DNA from: Thiomonas sp. X19
GTDB lineage: Bacteria; Pseudomonadota; Gammaproteobacteria; Burkholderiales; Burkholderiaceae_C
Direction: 5' to 3'
Length of the DNA stretch: 64,000 nt
NCBI RefSeq assembly: GCF_900089495.1
Contig: NZ_LT605203.1
Coordinates: 2,071,621 to 2,135,620, forward strand
Of this stretch, positions 39,613-49,089 are shown piece after piece. Made by a program: the position numbers and the translations under genes. The notes under the pieces are model-generated. The model searched no databases. It saw nothing but the letters and a program-made list of their open reading frames with translations, and was not told the origin of the DNA. The first letter of the stretch is position 1. Every line of letters starts with the position of its first letter.

Positions 39613-42291
39613 ATGCCCATCCTTGCCTTCGGTCTTCTGTTCGGCTGCTGGCTGCAAATGCAGCAGCCCCGGCTCTGGCCTGAAGACTTCTATGGCGCTT
39701 TGGCAGGCGCCGCCATCCTGGCGTTATCTGGCTTGCTGGCGGCGCGGCTTCGCAACAACGGGCAGATGGCTCAGCCGGCTCACATGGACCCACTGAGCGC
39801 CGTTTCCGAATCGCGCCAGAACAATGTCTGGCGCTGGTTTCAAACGGTCCTGATGTTCGCCTCGGCCGCAGCCCTGGGTTATGGCACCACAGGCTGGCGC
39901 GCCACCGGGGTACTGGCCGACCGCCTGGCGCAGCCCTTGTGGGGCCAGGTGGTCTTGGTCGAGGGCGTGGTGCAAAGCTTGCCGGTGCGCCGTGCCAATG
40001 GCACCCGTTTTGTCTTCAGACCGCTGCATGCGGCCGCCGGCATGCCCTCGCGCGTCATGGTCTCCTGGCATGCGCCACGCCAGCGGCCTGGTCCTGCCGA
40101 CGCCCCGGCGCAAACCAGCCCGGGGAGCGGCCAAGGGGCGGACCAGGCTCCCCAGGTCCATCCCGGCGAAGTCTGGCGCCTGCCGCTGCGCTTGAAGCCG
40201 GTGCATGGCGCGGCCAACCCGGCGGGCTTCGATGCCGAGCTGTGGTTGTTCGAGCAGGGCATAGGCGCCACGGCCACGGTCAGCCAGGCGCGGCGTTTCG
40301 AGCCCCCCAAGGCACTCGGCCATTTGCACGACGGCGCCGACCTCGCCTTGCAATCGCTGCGCGACCGCTTGCGCGCACGCATCGATGCGGCGCTCGCGGG
40401 CAATCCGCAGGCAGGCACCATCGCCGCCCTGGCGCTGGGGGACCAGGCGGCCATTGCGTCGCGCGAATGGACCATCTACCGCATCACCGGGGTCGCCCAT
40501 CTCATGAGCATTTCGGGCCTGCACATCACCATGCTGGCATGGCTGGCGGCATGGCTGGCCGGCTTCGTCTGGCGCCGCACGGCCCATCTGCGCCACCCGG
40601 GGCCGCTGTGGCTGCCCACGCCCACGGTGGCCGGGGTGTTCGGCCTGCTGGCGGCCACCGCCTACTGCCTGCTGGCGGGTTTCGGTGTGCCGGCCCAACG
40701 TACCTTGCTGATGCTGGCGGTCGGGCTGTCGCTGCGCATGTCCGGCCTGCGCATCAGCTGGCGGCAGACCCTGTCCTGGGCGCTGCTTGCCGTGTTGTTG
40801 TGGGACCCTTGGGCGCTGATGCAGGCCGGTTTCTGGCTGTCGTTCTGCGCCGTGGGCATCTTGTTCCTGGCCGACCCGGCCAAGCCGCGCCTGGAGGCTG
40901 CGGGCCCGTCGGAGCCCGCCATGCCGGCCCCAGCGATGGCCGCCCCCGTGCCGTCGCGCCTGCGCACGCTGGCGCATGGGGCTTGGTCGCGACTGCGCGC
41001 CGCGGGCCGTTCGCAATGGGCCGTGACCCTGGCGCTGGCGCCGCTCACCCTGCTGTTCTTCCAGCAGATCGCCATCCTGTCGCCGCTGGCCAATGCCGTC
41101 GCCATTCCTGTGGTCACGCTTTGGGTGGCGCCGCTTGCCGTGTTGGGCTTGCTCCTGCCTGCTCCCCTGGATGCCTGGGTGTGGCAGGCGGCAGCCTGGG
41201 TGCAAGCCGGCTTGGCCCGCGTGCTGGCCGAGTTGGCGAGCTGGCCGCAGGCGCAGTGGCATGCGGCTGCGCCGGAATGGCCGGCGCTGGTGCTTGCCGC
41301 CCTCGGCGTGCTGGCCTTGGTGCTGCCCTGGCCCTGGCGCCTGCGTGCGCCAGGGCTTGCGCTCATCATCCCCTTGCTGCTGAACCCGGGACAACGCCCG
41401 GCCGAGGGCCATGTCGAAGCCTGGATCGCCGATGTCGGGCAGGGCATGGGCATCATCGTGCGCACCGCGCGCCACACCCTGCTGTTCGACACCGGGCCGA
41501 CGCTCGGCCTGCAGAGCGATGCGGGCGAGCGCGTGCTGTTGCCGCTGCTGCACACGCTGGGCGAGCGGCGGCTCGACCGCGTCGTGCTCAGCCATGCCGA
41601 CAGCGACCACATCGGCGGCGCGGCGTCGATCGCACGCGCCTATCCCGGTACGGCCGCCGTCAGCTCGGTCGCGGCCGAGCGCGTGCTGGCCATGGGTTAC
41701 GCCAGTGCCCAGCCCTGCGTCGCCGGCATGCGCTGGGCTTGGGACGGCGTCGACTTCCAACTGCTGCATCCGGCCGCCGCCGACCCCGCGCCAGCGCAGC
41801 GCACCAACGCGCATTCGTGCGTGCTGCGCGTGGCCAGCAGGCATGGCAGCCTGCTGCTCACGGGCGACATCGAACGCGCACAGGAGCGAGCCCTGGCCGC
41901 CGGGCCGGCAGCGGACGCGCTCGGCGTCGACTTGCTGCTGGCAGCGCATCACGGCAGCAAAACCTCGTCCAGCGCCGAATTTCTGCAGGCCGTGGCGCCG
42001 CGCCTGGTTGCCGTGCAAGCGGGGTTCATGAACAGCTACGGCCATCCGCATGCGGACGTGCTGCAACGCTACGCCGACCTCGGCCTGCCGGTGCAACGCA
42101 CCGATCGAGCCGGCGCCTTGGTGTGGCGCGACGAGCGTCCGGCCGAGCTTGAATCGTGGCGCGCAAAGTGGCCGCACTACTGGCAGCTGCCATGGCCGCA
42201 AGCATCCGCGCCGCAACGGCTCAGCGACACGGCCCCGCCCGCCCAGGCCATGGCAGCCGGTCTTGGCGCGGGAGGGCAGGCGACCGACTGA
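39613..42291 (+). CDS. comEC: ComEC/Rec2 DNA-uptake channel
   Basis: An 892-residue inner-membrane protein. An N-terminal soluble OB-like region (about 90-215) follows two helices. Next comes the competence domain with SISGLHITMLAWLAAW and FGVPAQRTLLMLAVGLSLR, then a C-terminal metallo-beta-lactamase domain (about 605-830) with LSHADSDHIGGAAS, LLTGDIE and AAHHGSKTSSS. In naturally competent bacteria it carries single-stranded DNA into the cytoplasm. The other com genes are not in this window. The length is slightly above the usual 750-850. Confidence 0.92.
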   Translation: MPILAFGLLFGCWLQMQQPRLWPEDFYGALAGAAILALSGLLAARLRNNGQMAQPAHMDPLSAVSESRQNNVWRWFQTVLMFASAAALGYGTTGWRATGVLADRLAQPLWGQVVLVEGVVQSLPVRRANGTRFVFRPLHAAAGMPSRVMVSWHAPRQRPGPADAPAQTSPGSGQGADQAPQVHPGEVWRLPLRLKPVHGAANPAGFDAELWLFEQGIGATATVSQARRFEPPKALGHLHDGADLALQSLRDRLRARIDAALAGNPQAGTIAALALGDQAAIASREWTIYRITGVAHLMSISGLHITMLAWLAAWLAGFVWRRTAHLRHPGPLWLPTPTVAGVFGLLAATAYCLLAGFGVPAQRTLLMLAVGLSLRMSGLRISWRQTLSWALLAVLLWDPWALMQAGFWLSFCAVGILFLADPAKPRLEAAGPSEPAMPAPAMAAPVPSRLRTLAHGAWSRLRAAGRSQWAVTLALAPLTLLFFQQIAILSPLANAVAIPVVTLWVAPLAVLGLLLPAPLDAWVWQAAAWVQAGLARVLAELASWPQAQWHAAAPEWPALVLAALGVLALVLPWPWRLRAPGLALIIPLLLNPGQRPAEGHVEAWIADVGQGMGIIVRTARHTLLFDTGPTLGLQSDAGERVLLPLLHTLGERRLDRVVLSHADSDHIGGAASIARAYPGTAAVSSVAAERVLAMGYASAQPCVAGMRWAWDGVDFQLLHPAAADPAPAQRTNAHSCVLRVASRHGSLLLTGDIERAQERALAAGPAADALGVDLLLAAHHGSKTSSSAEFLQAVAPRLVAVQAGFMNSYGHPHADVLQRYADLGLPVQRTDRAGALVWRDERPAELESWRAKWPHYWQLPWPQASAPQRLSDTAPPAQAMAAGLGAGGQATD

Positions 42292-42363
42292 TGACAGCCC
42301 CTGCTCGCAGCCCGGGTTTCATCGTTGGCTGCGCGTATCGCTTCGGCTTGGAATAATGGCGTG

Positions 42364-43284
42364 ATGCGCCCACATGTCAAACTTGATTTCAACACGCTGC
42401 TCCTGCTCATCCTGCCGCCCTTGCTCTGGGCTGGGAACGCCGTGGTCGGGCGCCTCATGGTGGGGCAGATTCCGCCGCTGGCGCTGAGCTTTGACCGCTG
42501 GTTCCTCGCCTTGCTGGTGGCGTTGCTGTTCACCGGCCCCGGTTTGTGGCGCCAGCGTGCGCTGCTGCTGCAGCACTGGAAGCCGCTCGCCCGCATGGGG
42601 TTTCTCGGCGTGGCCTGCTACAACTCGCTGCAGTATGTGGCGCTGCACACGACCACCCCGCTGAACGTCTCGCTCATCACCTCGGCGGCACCCGTGTTCA
42701 TCCTGCTGACCGGCGCGGTGTTCTACCGCGAAGCGATCGGTCCCGCATCGTGGTGGGGCGCGGCGCTGTCGGTGGCCGGGGTGGTTGTCGTGGTGACCAA
42801 GGGCCAGATCGACCATCTGCTGCGGTTGCACCTGGCCACGGGCGACCTCATCATGTTGCTGGCCGTGTTCCTCTGGGGTTTCTACACCTGGGAGTTACGC
42901 CGCCGCCCGCTGGGGCTGACCCCCTTTGCCTCGCTCACCGTGCAAATGGCCTGGGGCAGCCTGTTCATCGCGCCGTTCGCCGCGTTCGAGCATTGGGGCC
43001 TGGGGGAAAGCACCCACTGGGGAACGCCGGTGGTGCTGGCCATCGGCTATGCGGCCCTGTTGGCCTCGCTGCTGGCTTATGTCTGCTGGGGCACGGCAGT
43101 GGCCCGCACCGGGGCGCAGATTCCGGCCTATTTCGGCAACCTGGCGCCGGTGTTCGCCGCCGTGCTGTCCTATCTGTTTCTGCACGAAGGCATCGCGCTC
43201 TACCACCTGATCGGCGCGGCGCTGATCTTCGCCGGCATCCATGTCGCCTTGCGTGCGCGGCCCCGCGCGGTGCCGGCGGTTTGA
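42364..43284 (+). CDS. EamA/DMT family transporter
   Basis: A 306-residue inner-membrane protein with ten predicted helices in two EamA repeats. The first contains PPLLWAGNAVVGRLMVGQIPP and the second AVFLWGFYTWELRRRPLG. The C-terminal repeat ends with SYLFLHEGIALYHLIGAALIFAGI. Members export amino acids, nucleotides or other metabolites, and the substrate here is unknown. The start at 42364 (MRPHVKLDFN) was chosen over the ATG 13 codons upstream because it begins closer to the first helix. Confidence 0.9.
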   Translation: MRPHVKLDFNTLLLLILPPLLWAGNAVVGRLMVGQIPPLALSFDRWFLALLVALLFTGPGLWRQRALLLQHWKPLARMGFLGVACYNSLQYVALHTTTPLNVSLITSAAPVFILLTGAVFYREAIGPASWWGAALSVAGVVVVVTKGQIDHLLRLHLATGDLIMLLAVFLWGFYTWELRRRPLGLTPFASLTVQMAWGSLFIAPFAAFEHWGLGESTHWGTPVVLAIGYAALLASLLAYVCWGTAVARTGAQIPAYFGNLAPVFAAVLSYLFLHEGIALYHLIGAALIFAGIHVALRARPRAVPAV

Positions 43285-43321
43285 ACCCGGGCGCAAGTCC
43301 GTTGCAGCGCGGCTGCAGCCT

Positions 43322-43513
43322 TCAGGGGTCGATGACCGCCGCGCAAAGGTCGGTGGGAGCGGCGGCCGCATGGCCGACGACGGGCACCATCTTGATGCCG
43401 GCGGACGCCACGCGGCAGGGCGCGGCCAACACGCCGCAGCCTGACAGGGTGATGCTTGTCAACAAAACGGCGGCGAGGGGTTTGAGGAGTGCTGCAAGGT
43501 TCATCCGTTTCAT
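43322..43513 (-). CDS. Small lipoprotein, DUF6726-like
   Basis: A 63-residue protein, start MKRMNLAALL, with a signal peptide and a lipobox LTLSGC-type sequence (SITLSGCGV) placing the lipidated Cys at residue 26. The mature part is only about 38 residues and contains PCRVASAGIKMVPVVGHAAA. This pattern is seen in small Burkholderiales lipoproteins of unknown function. It is downstream of mltB on the same strand with a gap of 46 bp. Confidence 0.7.
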   Translation of the reverse strand: MKRMNLAALLKPLAAVLLTSITLSGCGVLAAPCRVASAGIKMVPVVGHAAAAPTDLCAAVIDP

Positions 43514-43559
43514 CCTGGGGGAGAGTGCCGCGCAAGGTTCATGCTTGCTCCATTGCTGC

Positions 43560-44675
43560 TCAGCCCTGCGCGGCGGCCATGGCTGCATTCCCCAGTTCGA
43601 TCACGGCCAAGGCGTAGAAGGCCGAATGGTTATAGCGGGTCACGGCGTAGAAATTGTCCGTGCCGAGAATGTAGTCGGGCTTGGCGCCGGCGTTGGGCAG
43701 TTGCACCACCGCCAGCTTGCCCGCATAGGCCAGCACCTGCGGCAGCAGCGGCAGGCCGGCATCTTGCAAGTCCTGCGCACTGAAGCTCGGCGCGATGTCG
43801 GGTGCCAGCAGTTTAGCGAGCGTGTCCGGGGCGATGCTGCTGGGCACCAGCAACTGAAAATGGGTGGGCTGCCCCGCCGTCCAGCCATGGCCTGCCAGGT
43901 AGTTGCCGACGCTGCCGATGGCGTCGGCCGCGCTGTTGATGATGTCCACCTTGCTGCCGCCCTCGAAGTTCAGCGCATAGCGCAAGATGTTGCCCGGCAT
44001 GAACTGCGGCATGCCGATGGCGCCGGCGTACGAGCCCTTCACCTGCGTCGCGTCGAAGCCGCTGCCGCGGCACCACAGGAAGTAGTCGCCGAGCTGGCTG
44101 GCAAAGTAGCTGCTGCGGTCTTTGGGCGCGGCGGCCGGGAAGTCCAGCGCCAGCGTCGCCAGGGCGTCGAGCACGCGAAAGCCACCCATATTGCGGCCGT
44201 AGATCGTCTCCACCCCGAGAATGCCGACGATGACGCTGCGCGGCACGCCGAAGCGGCTCTCGGCCTTGCGCAGCCAGACGTCGAATTCCTGCACGAAGTC
44301 AGATCCCGCGCCAATGCGCATGGGCTCGACGAAACGGCTGCGGTACACCCGCCAGTTCTTCTGCTCCGGCCGCCCCGGAATGATGAGCCGCGCCACCGCG
44401 GGCTGGAACTGCGCCTGGTCGAGCTGGCTGGCGATCCACGACGCATCCAGCCCGGTCTGCTGCGCCAATTGCGCGGCCAGCGCAGCAGCGCGCGGCGCGT
44501 CGGCATAGTTCAAGGCTGGCGAGCTGCCGCCGGCGCTCGAGCCGGGGGCGGCTTGAGCATGCGCCCGGCCCTGGAGCCAGGCGCCGCCCAGCAGGCCGCA
44601 GCCGGCGAGCAGCGCCAGACGGCGGGATGGAAGGGCAGGGGCTGGCCTAGGGAGCCGGGCGGATGATGGAGCCAT
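43560..44675 (-). CDS. mltB: Membrane-bound lytic murein transglycosylase B-type
   Basis: A 371-residue peptidoglycan lytic transglycosylase. It shows the catalytic-region sequence GVETIYGRNMGG with the active-site glutamate, then SYAGAIGMPQFMPGNI and the GSVGNYLAGHGW block of the MltB/SltB family. The N-terminus has a signal peptide with a cysteine (LALLAGCGLLGGAW) that could be a lipobox, so it may be an outer-membrane lipoprotein. Two in-frame starts exist (44675, 44750), and I chose 44675 because it begins just before the signal sequence. It lies downstream of the pel operon but is probably independent. Confidence 0.88.
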   Translation of the reverse strand: MAPSSARLPRPAPALPSRRLALLAGCGLLGGAWLQGRAHAQAAPGSSAGGSSPALNYADAPRAAALAAQLAQQTGLDASWIASQLDQAQFQPAVARLIIPGRPEQKNWRVYRSRFVEPMRIGAGSDFVQEFDVWLRKAESRFGVPRSVIVGILGVETIYGRNMGGFRVLDALATLALDFPAAAPKDRSSYFASQLGDYFLWCRGSGFDATQVKGSYAGAIGMPQFMPGNILRYALNFEGGSKVDIINSAADAIGSVGNYLAGHGWTAGQPTHFQLLVPSSIAPDTLAKLLAPDIAPSFSAQDLQDAGLPLLPQVLAYAGKLAVVQLPNAGAKPDYILGTDNFYAVTRYNHSAFYALAVIELGNAAMAAAQG

Positions 44676-44777
44676 GGCGGGGCGAAAAATGACGGGTTCA
44701 GTGTAACGAGGGCTGCGTCCGGCGCCACGCGGCCGAGACGCCCACGGCAACGCCTGGATCGAACGGCTGCAACCGGT

Positions 44778-46154
44778 TCATGAGCCTTGCAGCATGAAGG
44801 TCTGATATTCCAGTCGGCGGAACAGGCGCTGCACCAGCACCAGGCCGGTGATCAGGGTGATGAGCAGGGCCACGGCGAAGCCGTAGCCGAACCACTCGGC
44901 GCCCAGCGTGATGGACACGCGGCTGAAGACGAGGTTGAGCGCGGTCAGCAGCGCGGTGATGAACACCACCTCGCGACGGCGGTCGAGGTAGAAGAACACG
45001 TTCAGCACGGCCAGCAGCAAGACCTGGAAGCTGGCGGCCACCGCCTGCACCAGGAACAGCGGGATGTACAGATCGCTGATGCCTATGGCGTGGAACAGCG
45101 GCCCGACGAAGGTGTAGAGCGCCAGCAGGGTGATGGCCTGCACTTTGATGATCTGGTAGATGCCCTCGCGCACGGTGTCCTGCATGCGGTCGTGGAAGCG
45201 AACGATGTCCTGCAGCGCACCGCCGGCGCGCACCGCGGTGTAGAACTTGTCGTACCACTCGACGAAATCGGTTTCGAACTTCACCAGGAACACGCCCATG
45301 CCCGGAATCACGCACAGGTAGGCGAGGAACACCGGCAGGTCGTAGATCGTGGAGGCGCGCAGCGGGCCGATGACCACGTTGGAGGTTTGGGGCGTGTACC
45401 AGAACACCAGCTTGTCGGCCCACACGCCCAGGTTGTAGAGCGTGCCGCCGGCCAGCAGCGAGGGGAACATGGAGCCGCGCTTGAAGCAGTCGAGCGTGAT
45501 CGGGCGGGTGGGCGGAAAGTTGCGCAGCACCAGCCACATCATGGCCGTCCACATGAGGAACTGGCCGCCGAGAAAACCCGCCAGCAGGCCTTCCAGCCCC
45601 CAGCCCCGCAACAGGTAGGACTGCAGCACCGAGAGCCCGTAGCCACCTGCATACAAGGCGAGGATCGCGCGGTATTGCTTGAGCCCGGAGAGAAACACCG
45701 TGACGATCCAGATGTCGCACAACAGCGGCAAGCCGCCGGCAAGCAGCACGCGGTACAAATTGCTTTCGCGCGGAAACAGGAACAGCGCGGCCATCCAGCC
45801 CAGTGTCCCGGCCACGGCCGTGCTGATCAGCAGCACGCCGAGAAAGGCCGGGGCGACCTCTTCCCGGCGCTTGGCGTACAGGGCGTCGGCCACCCAGCGG
45901 GTGAAGCCGAGTTGCAGGCCGCCGGAGAGCACCAGCGAACTCATGATGAGATAGGTGACGGTCACCTGGAACTGGATGATGCGGTCGTTGGGCAGCACCA
46001 CGCCCAGCGAGAGCAGGCCGGTGACGATGAGCCCGAGAATGGAGAACACCCACGGCCCGGAACTGATGATGGAGGCATAGCTGTAGGCGCGCAGCAGGCC
46101 GATGTAGGACTGGCTGCGCAACAGCTTGCGCAACTCGAAGCCGATGCCGGCCAT
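44778..46154 (-). CDS. pelG: Pel exopolysaccharide membrane protein PelG
   Basis: A 458-residue inner-membrane protein with about twelve helices, related to the MOP/polysaccharide flippase superfamily. PelG forms a complex with PelD, PelE and PelF for Pel polymerisation and transport across the inner membrane. The start MAGIGFELRKLLRSQSY is the family hallmark. Its ATG overlaps the pelF stop codon by one base. It is the last gene of the operon. Confidence 0.95.
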   Translation of the reverse strand: MAGIGFELRKLLRSQSYIGLLRAYSYASIISSGPWVFSILGLIVTGLLSLGVVLPNDRIIQFQVTVTYLIMSSLVLSGGLQLGFTRWVADALYAKRREEVAPAFLGVLLISTAVAGTLGWMAALFLFPRESNLYRVLLAGGLPLLCDIWIVTVFLSGLKQYRAILALYAGGYGLSVLQSYLLRGWGLEGLLAGFLGGQFLMWTAMMWLVLRNFPPTRPITLDCFKRGSMFPSLLAGGTLYNLGVWADKLVFWYTPQTSNVVIGPLRASTIYDLPVFLAYLCVIPGMGVFLVKFETDFVEWYDKFYTAVRAGGALQDIVRFHDRMQDTVREGIYQIIKVQAITLLALYTFVGPLFHAIGISDLYIPLFLVQAVAASFQVLLLAVLNVFFYLDRRREVVFITALLTALNLVFSRVSITLGAEWFGYGFAVALLITLITGLVLVQRLFRRLEYQTFMLQGS

Positions 46155-47884
46155 CAGCCGCTCCCCGCGCCCTGCGCATTGCTGCCAATGCCGGGGCTGG
46201 TGGTGTCGGGGTTGGCCAGCGGGGGGCGGTCCGCTGCGATCCCGGCATGCGGGATGTCATCCGCCTTGGCGGCCTTTGCCGCTTGCGGGATGCGGCCTTC
46301 GCGCAGTGCGGTGGCAACAGTGCCGCGTGCGGGCGGAGCTGTGCCGGCGGCACGGTCGCTGCGCGCCAGCGCGTCCTCGTACACCGCGCGGTACTTGGCG
46401 AACATGATGGGCTGGGTGTAATAGCGCTCGACCCGGGCAATGGCCGCGGCCTGGGCCCGGGCATAGGCGGCCGGGTCGGACAGCAACGCGGTGCAGGCCT
46501 CGCCCAGGGCCTGGGCATCGGCGATGCCGACCACGGCGCCGGCACTCCCCAGGGCCTCGTCTTCCGGGCCCAGGCCGTCGATGAGCTGCCTGCACGAGCC
46601 GACGTCGGTAGTCACGGCGGGCACGCCGGCGGCATAGCCTTCGAGCAGCACCAGCGGCAGCGCCTCGCTGATGGACGACAGCACCACCACCCCCACTTTG
46701 GGCAGCAGCTCGACCAGCTTCTGGAAACCGAGGAATCGGAGCCGATCGCCCAGTTCCAGGCTGTCGGCCAGCTCGCGGCACTCGCGCGCATAGTCGGGGT
46801 GCTCATCCTCCGGGCCGGCGATCCAGCCCTCCAGGCCGGGCATGCGGCCGCTCGCCACGCGTACGGCGCGGATGAAGGTTTTCACATCCTTGATGGGCAC
46901 GACGCGGCCGATCAGGCACATCACCGCCGGCGGTTGTGCCGCGCGCTGGCTGCGGCTGGCGGCGAGCGGCGGCACATTGATGCCGTTGGCCACCAGGCAG
47001 GTGGTGGCCGGCTCCGCGCCATCGGCCAGCTGGCGCAGGCGGTTGGCCTCGTACAGCGCAATCACCGGATCGGCGGCGTCGTAGCACATGCGACCGAGCG
47101 ACTCGAACAGCCGGATCCACAGCGCGCGGAAATAGCCCGCTTCGCCGGCATTGCGTTCCAGCACCGGCATGTTGTCGCTGATCCACTGCGCCGAGAACAG
47201 GTCGATGCGCCGCTCCTTGGTGTAGATGCCGTGCTCCGAGAGGATGAGCGGCCGGCCGGTGATCCGTGCCAGCACCGCGCCCAGATAACCCGCATAGCCG
47301 GTGGAGATGGTGTGATAGCTGCGCGCCGCGGGCAGGGTGCGGGCCAGCGCCGCCAGGGTCCAGATGGGCGTGTGCATGGTGCGCACGGTCCAGAAATAAT
47401 CGACGAAGGACGGATCGGTGCAGCGCTCCAGGTACTGCTCGGTCAGGTAGCTCCAGGACTGCTTGGAATGCAGGAAATACTGCAGATCGAGCCGGCCCTC
47501 CATCGCCAGCAGGCTTTGCTCCAGCACCTGCGCGCGCGCGTCGCGGCCAGCGTCGGCACCGTCTCCCGGTTCGCGCAACTGCGCGTGCAGCTTGCGCACC
47601 AGCTCGGCCGTGGCCCGGTCTCCCTGGCTGCCGCGTGGTTTGGGCAGGACTTCCTCGCTGAACAGGTAATGCTCGGTCAAGCCCACCACATTGGATGGCA
47701 GCTTGTAGCGCGCCTCGCCATAGTCCTCCCGGCGCGAGCCGAGAAAGCACAGGTGAAAGCGCAGCTCGGGAAAGCCGTTGATGATCTGGTGCACCCAGCT
47801 CGACACCCCGCCCGAGACATAGGGGTAGGTGCCTTCGAGCAGCAGCATGACGTCGATTGCGGGTTGTCCTGCTTCCTTGGTCAT
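46154..47884 (-). CDS. pelF: Pel glycosyltransferase PelF
   Basis: A 576-residue cytoplasmic GT4-family glycosyltransferase that polymerises Pel from UDP-N-acetylgalactosamine-type donors. It begins with DVMLLLEGTYPYVSGGVSSW, typical of PelF, and carries the GT-B catalytic E-x7-E motif (SEALPLVLLEG), then GVPAVTTDVGSC. An upstream in-frame extension to 48028 is rejected because the ATG at 47884 overlaps the pelE stop (ATGA). The C-terminal 60 residues are Ala/Gly/Pro rich and probably disordered. Confidence 0.95.
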   Translation of the reverse strand: MTKEAGQPAIDVMLLLEGTYPYVSGGVSSWVHQIINGFPELRFHLCFLGSRREDYGEARYKLPSNVVGLTEHYLFSEEVLPKPRGSQGDRATAELVRKLHAQLREPGDGADAGRDARAQVLEQSLLAMEGRLDLQYFLHSKQSWSYLTEQYLERCTDPSFVDYFWTVRTMHTPIWTLAALARTLPAARSYHTISTGYAGYLGAVLARITGRPLILSEHGIYTKERRIDLFSAQWISDNMPVLERNAGEAGYFRALWIRLFESLGRMCYDAADPVIALYEANRLRQLADGAEPATTCLVANGINVPPLAASRSQRAAQPPAVMCLIGRVVPIKDVKTFIRAVRVASGRMPGLEGWIAGPEDEHPDYARECRELADSLELGDRLRFLGFQKLVELLPKVGVVVLSSISEALPLVLLEGYAAGVPAVTTDVGSCRQLIDGLGPEDEALGSAGAVVGIADAQALGEACTALLSDPAAYARAQAAAIARVERYYTQPIMFAKYRAVYEDALARSDRAAGTAPPARGTVATALREGRIPQAAKAAKADDIPHAGIAADRPPLANPDTTSPGIGSNAQGAGSG

Positions 47885-48912
47885 GCCTTTTCTTCCATCG
47901 GAGACCACAGGCGGACGATAGAGCGCAGGCGCGGAGCGACCTGGATGTTTCGAAGTTGCCCCAGGATGGCACCGACCGCGGTGTAGTTGCGATGCTTCCA
48001 GGCCAGTTCGGCCGCATAAGGCACCCATACCGAAGGGCTGGAGTTTTCATCGAGCAGCAGCAGCGTGTTCTGGGCATTCTCCAGGTCATCCCTAGCCATG
48101 CTCAGCCGTAGCCGCAGCATCAGCAGAGTCGGGTCGTCAGGCTGCGCTTTCAAGGCCAGATTGGTGTAGTACCAGGCTTGGTCCAAAGCAAATTTGCGCA
48201 AGTCACCCTGGGCAAGACCCTGGTAGATGAATTCCATCTGCAACTCGGCGACGCGCCGAGCGGCATGCGCCAAGGTGTTGCCGCTGGCGCCCCTTGCTTG
48301 CAGCGCGTCGAGATCTCTCTGCGCTTCCTGCAAGTCGGCGGTGAGGCGCTGCTCCCAATTGCTGGCGATGCCATAAGCCAACAGGCGGATTTCCTCGTCC
48401 CCATCTCCCAGCAGGCTGCGCAGCAGCGGCAGGGCCAGCCGCGCCGGCATGTCGCGCATCGCCAGCACGGCACGAATGCGCTGTTGCGTTGGTGCCTTGC
48501 CATTCGCTGCGATCCGTGCAATTTGCCCGACCGGCAGGACGTCGATGACTTTGTCCAATTGCGGGTCAATGCCGTAGATCTCGAGTTGCGGCGCCTCGCG
48601 CACCGCGTCCTCGTTGCGCACCCGGCGCGGGCGCAGCATCGCCAGGCGCGACGCCAGCAGCAAGCCCACCACGCCCACCAGCGGGAACAACAGCGCCAGC
48701 ACGAACACCAGCAGCAGCGACAGCATCCGCGGCCGGCGCAGGCTCGCGGGCAAGGTCCGCCAGACCAGCCAGCTGGCCGCCGCCGAGGCCCCGGCATGCA
48801 GCAGCCAGAACCCGAGAAAGGCGGCATTTCCATGTGAGCCCAGCAGCCACAGCGCGGCCGACTCCATCGACAGCGAGAGGGCGATCAGCTTGTAGAACTG
48901 GAGCAGATTCAT
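47881..48912 (-). CDS. pelE: Pel polymerisation complex protein PelE
   Basis: A 343-residue inner-membrane protein. Hydrophobic helices occupy about 12-50 and 62-86, followed by a cytoplasmic TPR-like helical region (about 120-330, for example LALKAQPDDPTLLMLRLRLS). In Pseudomonas, PelE links PelD, PelG and PelF. The order and overlap (4 bp with pelF) support the assignment. The gap to pelD is enlarged by a 159-bp repeat element. Confidence 0.9.
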   Translation of the reverse strand: MNLLQFYKLIALSLSMESAALWLLGSHGNAAFLGFWLLHAGASAAASWLVWRTLPASLRRPRMLSLLLVFVLALLFPLVGVVGLLLASRLAMLRPRRVRNEDAVREAPQLEIYGIDPQLDKVIDVLPVGQIARIAANGKAPTQQRIRAVLAMRDMPARLALPLLRSLLGDGDEEIRLLAYGIASNWEQRLTADLQEAQRDLDALQARGASGNTLAHAARRVAELQMEFIYQGLAQGDLRKFALDQAWYYTNLALKAQPDDPTLLMLRLRLSMARDDLENAQNTLLLLDENSSPSVWVPYAAELAWKHRNYTAVGAILGQLRNIQVAPRLRSIVRLWSPMEEKA

Positions 48913-48930
48913 GGTGTTCGGGTGGGCTCA

Positions 48931-49089
48931 GAGGGTGTGAATGAATCCGGCGTGGCCGAGCAGGGCGCCCAAACGGTTCCAATCAAGGCGCCAAGCACAG
49001 CCGTGCCTGACGGCACGGCGCGCATTGGCAACGCCGAGTGGGGCCGTTTGGGCGGGATGAGCGGGCATGGTGGATTTGTTCACACCCTC
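48931..49089. repeat. 159-bp palindromic MITE-like element between pelD and pelE
   Basis: The ends are imperfect inverted repeats. Positions 48931-48948 (GAGGGTGTGAATGAATCC) match the complement of 49072-49089 at 16 of 18 positions, and a second perfect 11-bp pair lies inside (CGCCCAAACGG at 48966-48976 against 49044-49054). The centre holds an 8-bp hairpin, GCCGTGCC/GGCACGGC, at 49000-49019. Both outer borders carry TCA (48928-48930 and 49090-49092), a possible 3-bp target duplication, and the right copy is the pelD stop codon. No coding capacity is seen. The structure fits a small non-autonomous element, perhaps IS5-like, and that family guess is weak. Confidence 0.75.
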